A stretch of DNA of 64,000 nt from Brasilonema sennae CENA114 (GTDB lineage Bacteria; Cyanobacteriota; Cyanobacteriia; Cyanobacteriales; Nostocaceae), in NCBI RefSeq assembly GCF_006968745.1, contig NZ_CP030118.1, positions 4,306,399 to 4,370,398 on the forward strand, in the 5' to 3' direction. Under the pieces are notes generated by a model. It was not told the DNA's origin and made no database searches. It saw only the letters and a list, made by a program, of their open reading frames with translations. A program made the translations under genes and the position numbers. Positions 59,001 to 64,000 of this stretch are shown piece by piece; positions within the stretch are counted from its first letter, which is position 1, and each line of letters begins with the position of its first letter.

Positions 59001-62000
59001 TGCGCTTGTTCTTGCGCTAATTGCTGCAAAGCAACTTCTTGTTCACTTGTTGGCAGATGTTGCCAGTCAATAATTGAGACTGTCCAAGGTATAAATGCTA
59101 GAGGGTTTGAAGTTCTTACTATTCCCTGTTCCCTGTTAAGAGTTAAGCGTTCCCTAATAATTTGCGTTGGTTGTCCATCAACTGTGATGAAGTTGGTGCG
59201 TAAAGCTTCGTGACGATGAATAATTTCTTGTAAACTTTGTTGTAGCGTTGCAACTTCAAGAGTTCCGACTAGACGCAAAGCTGAGGGTATATTGTAGAAG
59301 CCGCTGCTCGGGTTTAACTTGTCTAAAAACCATAGCCGTGTTTGGGCAAAGGACAGTGGTAATTCTGCATTCTGTGCTCTTGGTACGATGGGTGATGCTG
59401 TGAGTTCTAAATCCTGTTGCTGCAATTGCCCAATCGATTGCGCAATTGCAGCAACTGTTGGTGCAGCAAATAAGCTACGCAATGGTAGTTCTACTTTCAA
59501 GCTCGTACGCACGCGTGAAACTAGTTGCGTTGCTAGTAACGAATGTCCTCCAAGTTCAAAGAAGTTATCATAAATACCCACTTGCTCTATTTTCAGGACT
59601 TGCGCCCAAATTAGTGACAGAATTTCTTCGATTGGGTTACGTGGGGCAACATATTTGTCTGTAATTTCGCTGTGTAAATCAGGTGCTGGCAAAGCGCGAC
59701 GGTCTAGTTTACCGTTGGGGGTAAGCGGTAGAGCTTCTAAGATAACTATTGCACTTGGCACCATATACTCTGGTAACTTTTCCTTCAGAAAGCCACGCAG
59801 TTCGCTAACTGTGAGTGTCTGCTCTTTTTGAGGCACAATGTAAGCGACTAGGCGTTTGTTTCCAGGAATATCTTCGCGGGCGATCGCACAAGATGCCTGC
59901 ACATGACTATGTTGGCTTAGTACTGCTTCAATTTCACCCAACTCAATGCGGAAACCGCGTATTTTAACTTGATTGTCGATGCGTCCTAAGTATTCGATAT
60001 TACCGTCAGATAAATAGCGTGCTAAGTCTCCTGTTTTGTAAAGGCGGTCAGAATTAAAAGTTTCCCCTCTGCTCCTCTGCTCACGCCAGGTGCTACAACG
60101 GGGCGGCAGCTTTTCGGGGGAAACTTCCCCCGAAAACGTGCCTTGGGAACCCTCCGCAGTCGCCTCAAGGGTCAAAGCTCGCCGGGGGAAGCTTCCCCCG
60201 GCAGACTTTGGGGCAACCCCCGCACGGCGCTGCTCTCCGCAACGCACTGGCTCCTCTGCTCCCCTGCTTCTTTTAAAGGGGTTAGGGATAAATTTTTCTT
60301 GTGTTAACTCACTTCGGTTGAAATAGCCTTGCGCTAAAAGGACACCAGCAATATACAATTCTCCTGGTACACCAACGGGTACAGGCTGTAAATATTTATC
60401 TAGTATATAGATTTGTGTATTGGCAATAGGTCGCCCAATCGGAGGAAGTAGCGGCCAAGTCTCTACTGAATTATTCACAGTAAAACTAGTGGCTAAATGG
60501 GTCTCTGACGGTCCATAATGATTGTGCAATGTACAATCATTTAATCTGCTTAACCATTGAGAAATAGCGGGAGTAATCTGCAACTGTTCCCCAGCGGTAA
60601 TGATTTCTCTCAAATGAGTATTAACTAATTCGCTACCAACAGCAACTTCAGCTAGTTGCTGTAAGGCAACAAAGGGAACAAATAGTCTTTCAACAGCTTT
60701 TTGTTGAAGAAAACCTAACAAAGCTGAGGCATCTCGGCGTAATTCCTCCCCAACTAGGAACAATGTGCCTCCAGAACACCAGGTGGTGAATATTTCTTGG
60801 AAGGAGACATCAAAGTTAATCGAAGCAAATTGCAGGGTTTTTGCTCCACGAGCAATTTTCAGATTGTCCCTATGCCACATAATCAAATTGCAAAGGGCAA
60901 CCTGATTCATGGCTATACCCTTAGGTTGACCTGTAGAACCAGAAGTATAAATTATATAAGCTAAGTTATTTGCTTGTCCGTCGGAGATAAGATTACCCTG
61001 ACTGCACTGGGAAATCAGTTCAGCGTCAGTATCCAAACAAACAAGCTGTGCTTGATAAGAGGCAGGAGAACTCAAGGCCCCCTCTTTCCCCCTGCCCCCT
61101 GCTAAGAGCCCCCCTGCTTCTTCACACTGGGGCAGTCGGTCAACGAGTGACTGCTGGGTCAGCAAAACTGAAACTTGAGCATCTTCTAAAACAAAGCTCA
61201 AACGCTCAGGCGGATACTCAGGATCAAGTGGCAGGTATGCACCACCTGCTTTGAGAATCCCCAGTAGTCCTATGACCATCTCTAAAGAACGCTCTACACA
61301 CAGACCGACCAGGACATCAGCTTCTACACCCAATGAGCGCAAGTAGTCCGCCAACTGGTTAGCGCGGTAGTTTAATTCATAGTAAGTAAGCTGTTCATTT
61401 TCAAACTCCACTGCCACTGCATTGGGTGTATGCTCCACCTGCTCCTCAAACAACTGATGGATGCACTTATCAGAAGGATAATTCACCCCTGTATCGTTCC
61501 ATTCGACAAGTAACTTTTGTTGCTCCTGTTGTGTCAATAGGGGCAACTGGGAGATTTGCTGTTCTGGGTTAGCAATAATACCTTCAAGCAAGGTAACAAA
61601 ATGACCCGTCATTCGCTCTATGGTACTAGCATCAAACAAGTCAGTGTTGTACTCCCAAATCCCTACCAACCCAGAGGCAGCGTTATGCATGATTAAAGTT
61701 AAATCAAACCTTGCATTTGCGCCTTTGATTGGGAATGGACTGACACTTAGCCCAGTCAGTTCTACTCCGGATGTGGGCGCATTCTGGAGGACAAACATTA
61801 CCTGAAACAGTGGTGTATGGCCCAGATTCCGTTCTGGCTGCAATGCTTCCACCAGCATTTCAAATGGCAAATGCTGATGAGAGTATGCCTCCATTGCCAT
61901 TTCACGAACACGACCTAGTAATTCGCTAAAACTGGGGTTGCCTGCCAAGTTAGAACGCATGACCAAAGTGTTGACAAAAAAGCCAATTAACCCTTCTATT

Positions 62001-64000
62001 TCACTGCGATCGCGATTAGCAATTGGCGAACCCACCAAAATATCTTCTTGTCCTGTGTAACGATAAAGTAGCGTATCAAACGCTGCCAACAGCGTCATGA
62101 ACAAGGTGACTCCTTGTTGCTGACTCAGTTGTGTCAGTTCACCAGTTAGCTTCTGTGAGAGTGCAAACTCTTGATATGCTCCGTTGTCAGTCTGCACAGC
62201 AGGTCTGGGTCGGTCTGTGGGTAACGATAATAAAGCTGGTGCGTTTGCCAGTTTTTGTTGCCAGTAATTCAATTGACTTTGTAATACGTCTCCTTGCAAC
62301 CACTGTCTTTGCCAAATGGCGAAATCTGTGTATTGCAGAGGTAGTGGTGCTAACGGTGACGGCTGACCTTGAGAATAAGCTTTGTACAGTGCCGCTAGTT
62401 CTTGGATAAACACACCCATTGACCAGCCGTCTGAGACAATATGGTGCATACACAGTAATAAAACGTGTTCTGTCTCGGACAGCACTACTAATGTTGCTCT
62501 GACTAATGCTTGGTTTGCCAGGTCAAACGGTTGAATAGCTTGTTTTTTTGCTAATTGCTGTGTGGCGATTTCTTGTTCACTGGTTGGCAAATGTGGCAAC
62601 TCAACAACACATACTGTCCAATTCGTCTGTTTTTGAATAATTTGCGTTGGTTGTCCATCAACTGTGATGAAGTTGGTGCGTAAGGCTTCGTGGCGATGAA
62701 TTATTTCTTGTAAGCTTTGTTCTAAGGCTGTCACGCTCAGAGTTCCGACTATATGCAAAGCAAAGGGTATGTTGTAGAAAGCACTGTTCGGCTCGAACTG
62801 GTCTAAAAACCACAGCCGTGTTTGGGCAAATGATAGTGGCAATTCTGCATCTCTTGCCCGCCTTAAAATGGGTAGGGCAGTTAGTTCTAAGTCTTGTTGC
62901 TGTAACTGCTCAATCTCTTGTGCTAATTCAGCAACTGTGGCTGCGGCAAACAAGCTACGCAATGGTAGTTCTACTTTGAAAATGTTGCGGATGCGTGAAA
63001 CCAGTTGTGTTGCTAGTAGCGAGTGTCCGCCCAATTCAAAGAAGTTATTATGAATGCCAACTTGTTCTACTTTTAAGACTTGCGCCCAAATTTGTGCCAG
63101 CATTTCCTCAATGGGTGTGCGCGGGGCGACAAATTTTTCTAGCAGTGTGCTGTCTAACTCCGGTTTTGGCAAGGCGTGGCGATCTACTTTGCCGTTGGGA
63201 GTCAGAGGTAAGGACTGCAGCAGCACAAAAGCACTTGGTATCATGTACTCTGGTAGCTTTGCTTTCAGAAACTGACGCAGTTCTGTGACTGTGGGAGATT
63301 GTTCAATCTGCGGCACTACATAAGCTACTAAACGTTTGTCGCCCGGTTCATCCTCTCGTAGCATCACCACGCTTTCCCACACATCTGGGTGAGAAGCCAG
63401 TAATGCCTCAATTTCTCCCAACTCTATGCGGAAGCCACGAATTTTTACTTGATGGTCAATTCTGCCTAAATATTCAATGTTTCCATCAGAACGATAACGT
63501 GCTAAATCACCCGTTTTATATAAATATTTTCCTGCTTCAAAGGGGCTAGAAATAAACTTTTCTTGAGTCAATTGGGGTTTATTCCAATAACCACGTGCTA
63601 ATCCCACACCACCAATATGTAACTCACCACTAACTCCAATGGGAACAGGTTGTAAATGTTTATCTAAGATATATATCTGTGTATTGGCAATTGGACGACC
63701 AATAGGAACAAGTTTCTCATTACTATTGGGTTGACAAGCCCAAAAAGTTACATCAATTGCCGCTTCAGTTGGCCCATAAAGGTTGTGTAATTCAGCGTTT
63801 AATCGTTCAAAAAAGCATTTTTCTAAATTAATAGATAAAGCTTCTCCGCTACAAATTACCCGTTTGATACTACCACATTTTTCTAGTTCGGTTTCTTCTA
63901 GAAACACTTGCAACATTGAGGGAACAAAGTGAACTGTCGTAATTTTTTCTTGGGCAATTAGTTGGGCTAAATAACGGCTATCTTGATGTCCACCTGGTCT
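56036..64000 (-). CDS. NRPS-1 (NosA-like), partial: ...A(Ser)-T-C-A(Pro/MePro)-T-C-A(Leu)-T; 5' end beyond the right edge
   Basis: The frame stays open to 64000 (RPGGHQDSRY, TTVHFVPSML), so the ATG at 63916 is internal. First, partial A: pocket residues seen H-I-S-L-I-D-K, matching serine. Then T (GGHSLLATQL) and C (HHIVSDGWS). Second A (about 61500-59690): D-V-Q-L-I-A-H-L-A-K, proline type, proposed to take 4-methylproline. Then T and C (HHIVFDGWS). Third A (about 57970-56430): D-A-W-F-L-G-N-V-V-K, the leucine code. Last T (GGHSLLLVKI) and a basic tail ending RSQRKR that probably docks to the PKS. Ser-MePro-Leu followed by a PKS is the NosA/NosB order. No E or MT domain. A GC-rich repeat is inserted in the second A domain. 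Confidence 0.92.
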   Translation of the reverse strand, partial: RPGGHQDSRYLAQLIAQEKITTVHFVPSMLQVFLEETELEKCGSIKRVICSGEALSINLEKCFFERLNAELHNLYGPTEAAIDVTFWACQPNSNEKLVPIGRPIANTQIYILDKHLQPVPIGVSGELHIGGVGLARGYWNKPQLTQEKFISSPFEAGKYLYKTGDLARYRSDGNIEYLGRIDHQVKIRGFRIELGEIEALLASHPDVWESVVMLREDEPGDKRLVAYVVPQIEQSPTVTELRQFLKAKLPEYMIPSAFVLLQSLPLTPNGKVDRHALPKPELDSTLLEKFVAPRTPIEEMLAQIWAQVLKVEQVGIHNNFFELGGHSLLATQLVSRIRNIFKVELPLRSLFAAATVAELAQEIEQLQQQDLELTALPILRRARDAELPLSFAQTRLWFLDQFEPNSAFYNIPFALHIVGTLSVTALEQSLQEIIHRHEALRTNFITVDGQPTQIIQKQTNWTVCVVELPHLPTSEQEIATQQLAKKQAIQPFDLANQALVRATLVVLSETEHVLLLCMHHIVSDGWSMGVFIQELAALYKAYSQGQPSPLAPLPLQYTDFAIWQRQWLQGDVLQSQLNYWQQKLANAPALLSLPTDRPRPAVQTDNGAYQEFALSQKLTGELTQLSQQQGVTLFMTLLAAFDTLLYRYTGQEDILVGSPIANRDRSEIEGLIGFFVNTLVMRSNLAGNPSFSELLGRVREMAMEAYSHQHLPFEMLVEALQPERNLGHTPLFQVMFVLQNAPTSGVELTGLSVSPFPIKGANARFDLTLIMHNAASGLVGIWEYNTDLFDASTIERMTGHFVTLLEGIIANPEQQISQLPLLTQQEQQKLLVEWNDTGVNYPSDKCIHQLFEEQVEHTPNAVAVEFENEQLTYYELNYRANQLADYLRSLGVEADVLVGLCVERSLEMVIGLLGILKAGGAYLPLDPEYPPERLSFVLEDAQVSVLLTQQSLVDRLPQCEEAGGLLAGGRGKEGALSSPASYQAQLVCLDTDAELISQCSQGNLISDGQANNLAYIIYTSGSTGQPKGIAMNQVALCNLIMWHRDNLKIARGAKTLQFASINFDVSFQEIFTTWCSGGTLFLVGEELRRDASALLGFLQQKAVERLFVPFVALQQLAEVAVGSELVNTHLREIITAGEQLQITPAISQWLSRLNDCTLHNHYGPSETHLATSFTVNNSVETWPLLPPIGRPIANTQIYILDKYLQPVPVGVPGELYIAGVLLAQGYFNRSELTQEKFIPNPFKRSRGAEEPVRCGEQRRAGVAPKSAGGSFPRRALTLEATAEGSQGTFSGEVSPEKLPPRCSTWREQRSRGETFNSDRLYKTGDLARYLSDGNIEYLGRIDNQVKIRGFRIELGEIEAVLSQHSHVQASCAIAREDIPGNKRLVAYIVPQKEQTLTVSELRGFLKEKLPEYMVPSAIVILEALPLTPNGKLDRRALPAPDLHSEITDKYVAPRNPIEEILSLIWAQVLKIEQVGIYDNFFELGGHSLLATQLVSRVRTSLKVELPLRSLFAAPTVAAIAQSIGQLQQQDLELTASPIVPRAQNAELPLSFAQTRLWFLDKLNPSSGFYNIPSALRLVGTLEVATLQQSLQEIIHRHEALRTNFITVDGQPTQIIRERLTLNREQGIVRTSNPLAFIPWTVSIIDWQHLPTSEQEVALQQLAQEQAQRPFDLTTEALIRATLVVLSETEHALLMCMHHIVFDGWSMGVFVQELAALYNAYSQGQPSPLTSLAVQYADFAIWQRDWLQGDVLQSQLNYWQQQLANAPALLSLPTDRPRPAVQTFAGAYQQFTLSVELTDRLVKLSQEQGCTLFMTLLAAYDTLLYRYTGQADILVGTPIANRDRSEIEGLIGFFVNTLVMRSNLAGNPSFSELLGRVREVALGAYAHQNLPFEMLVEALQPERDLSYTPLFQVMFALQNASTSQVELTGLTVTPLITEGTTAKFDLTLIMQNTATGLVGFWEYNTDLFDASTIERLTGHFVTLLEGIIANPQQQISQLPLLTAAEQQQLLVEWNDTQADYPSDKCIHQLFEEQCLSTPDAVAVVFEDQQLTYEQLNSRANQLAHYLKSLGVGADVLVGICVERSIEMVVGLLGILKAGGAYLPLDPEYPTGRLHFMLEDAQVTVLLTQQKLVDRLAQHQAKLICLDTDWQLVSQSSQDNLITEAQANNLAYVIYTSGSTGQPKGVLIAHQALLNLVFWHKRAFNITSLDKATQLAGTAFDAAVWELWPYLTAGASIHLVKPQLLSSLVKLRDWLISKKITISFLPTPLAQELLSLEWPTENLALRTILTGGDKLNQYPSDLIPFQVVNNYGPTENTVVTTSGLVVAKEQDQTSPTIGRAIANTQVYILDENLQPVPVGVPGELHIAGVGLAKGYLNRPELTQEKFITNPFYNSKFKIQNSKLYKTGDLARYLPDGNIEYLGRIDNQVKIRGFRIELAEIETLLGQHGDVQNCCVIAHEEIPGNKQLVAYIVPQKEQTCTERSRSTPTKDELRQFLSNKLPGYMVPTAFVMLESLPLTPNGKVDRRALPDPDLHQELSDYVMPNTEAEKIIAGIWQKALQVEKVGIYNNFFELGGHSLLLVKINQQLQEELGLELSIVDMFNYPTIHSLSQYLSTKLKKEDTMNEKKSRSQSYSESKTLRNQQLQSRQQYRSQRKR
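56800..56835. repeat. Heptamer tandem repeat (TTTTGAA) translated in the Leu A domain of NRPS-1
   Basis: Four near-perfect TTTTGAA units encode SKFKIQNSK, placed between A6 and A7, the same loop that holds the large insertion in the preceding module. Confidence 0.85.
59115..59160. repeat. STRR heptamers translated in the last C domain of NRPS-1
   Basis: A shorter array of CCCTGTT units plus GTTAAGCGTT encodes LTLNREQGIVRTS at the site homologous to the NRPS-2 array. Confidence 0.8.
60058..60272. repeat. Mosaic GC-rich repeat inserted in frame in the second A domain of NRPS-1
   Basis: The loop between core motifs A6 (GELYIAGVLLAQGYFN) and A7 (YKTGDL) here has about 74 residues, against about 9 in the sister A domain of NRPS-2. 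The extra DNA includes about 80 bp identical to 33722-33803 and the palindrome GCCGGGGGAAG/CTTCCCCCGGC. An 11-bp direct repeat CTCCTCTGCTC (60072-60082 and 60251-60261) flanks it. No stop codon results and YKTGDL is regained in frame. Confidence 0.9.
61063..61135. repeat. C-rich low-complexity insert in the second A domain of NRPS-1
   Basis: Encodes about 24 additional residues (CEEAGGLLAGGRGKEGALSS and PASY) between LVDRLPQ and QAQLVCLDTD, which are adjacent in the sister A domain. The DNA has CTGCCCCCTGC-type units. Confidence 0.8.

Noticed and set aside
63916-63916. ATG at 63916 as start of NRPS-1
   Set aside because: The frame is open upstream to the window edge and encodes conserved A-domain sequence (TTVHFVPS), so this Met is internal.

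Overview
The window looks like the chromosome of a filamentous, probably heterocyst-forming cyanobacterium (Nostocales). Support: HIP1 octamers (GCGATCGC) throughout, heptanucleotide tandem repeats (STRR type) in and between genes, CP43-like IsiA/Pcb antenna genes, a group 2 sigma-70 factor, a phosphoketolase/acetate kinase pair, and a nostopeptolide-type NRPS/PKS cluster with 4-methylproline genes. All names rest on reading motifs by eye; no database search was run.

Layout. 1-5.5 kb: 5' part of priA, a sigma factor, a MITE-like palindromic element, a DUF1838 gene and a small lipoprotein. 5.8-9.8 kb: phosphoketolase (xfp) and acetate kinase (ackA), facing each other. 10-11.3 kb: a small defence/toxin-antitoxin island (decayed DUF6888 + DUF6887, then UPF0175 + DUF3368). 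11.3-13.1 kb: a Ser/Thr kinase fused to an FGE-sulfatase domain, whose C-terminus looks like a diversity-generating-retroelement variable region. 13.5-15.2 kb: phosphoglucomutase. 15.4-29.2 kb: a cell-surface polysaccharide region (UDP-galactopyranose mutase, secreted protein, GT2, acetyltransferase, ParB-like regulator, Wzm/Wzt exporter, GT4, ArnT-like membrane transferase). 29.5-30.5 kb: GAPDH. 31.1-34.3 kb: two intact CP43-like chlorophyll-antenna genes and a truncated third, with 94-bp perfect inverted repeats around the intact pair.

34.9-64.0 kb: one co-directional minus-strand biosynthetic operon that runs off the right edge. In order of transcription it encodes NRPS-1 (in-window specificities read as Ser, Pro/MePro, Leu), a PKS (KS-AT-C-methyltransferase-carrier, no KR), NRPS-2 (Pro, then an unassigned D-configured residue, then C-T-TE with no A domain), an Fe(II)/2OG dioxygenase, a zinc alcohol dehydrogenase (NosE-like), a JmjC/cupin_8 oxygenase, a pyrroline-5-carboxylate reductase homologue (NosF-like) and an ABC exporter (NosG-like). 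The front end (Ser-MePro-Leu-PKS) matches the NosA/NosB logic of nostopeptolide. The back end and two oxygenases do not, so the product is probably a new nostopeptolide relative containing methylproline and a methylated leucine-ketide unit.

A second theme is repeat invasion. A mosaic GC-rich repeat family lies in many intergenic gaps, truncates an antenna gene, and has entered an NRPS adenylation domain without breaking the reading frame. Heptamer repeats and other short repeats are also translated in frame at loops and linkers of all three megasynthases.
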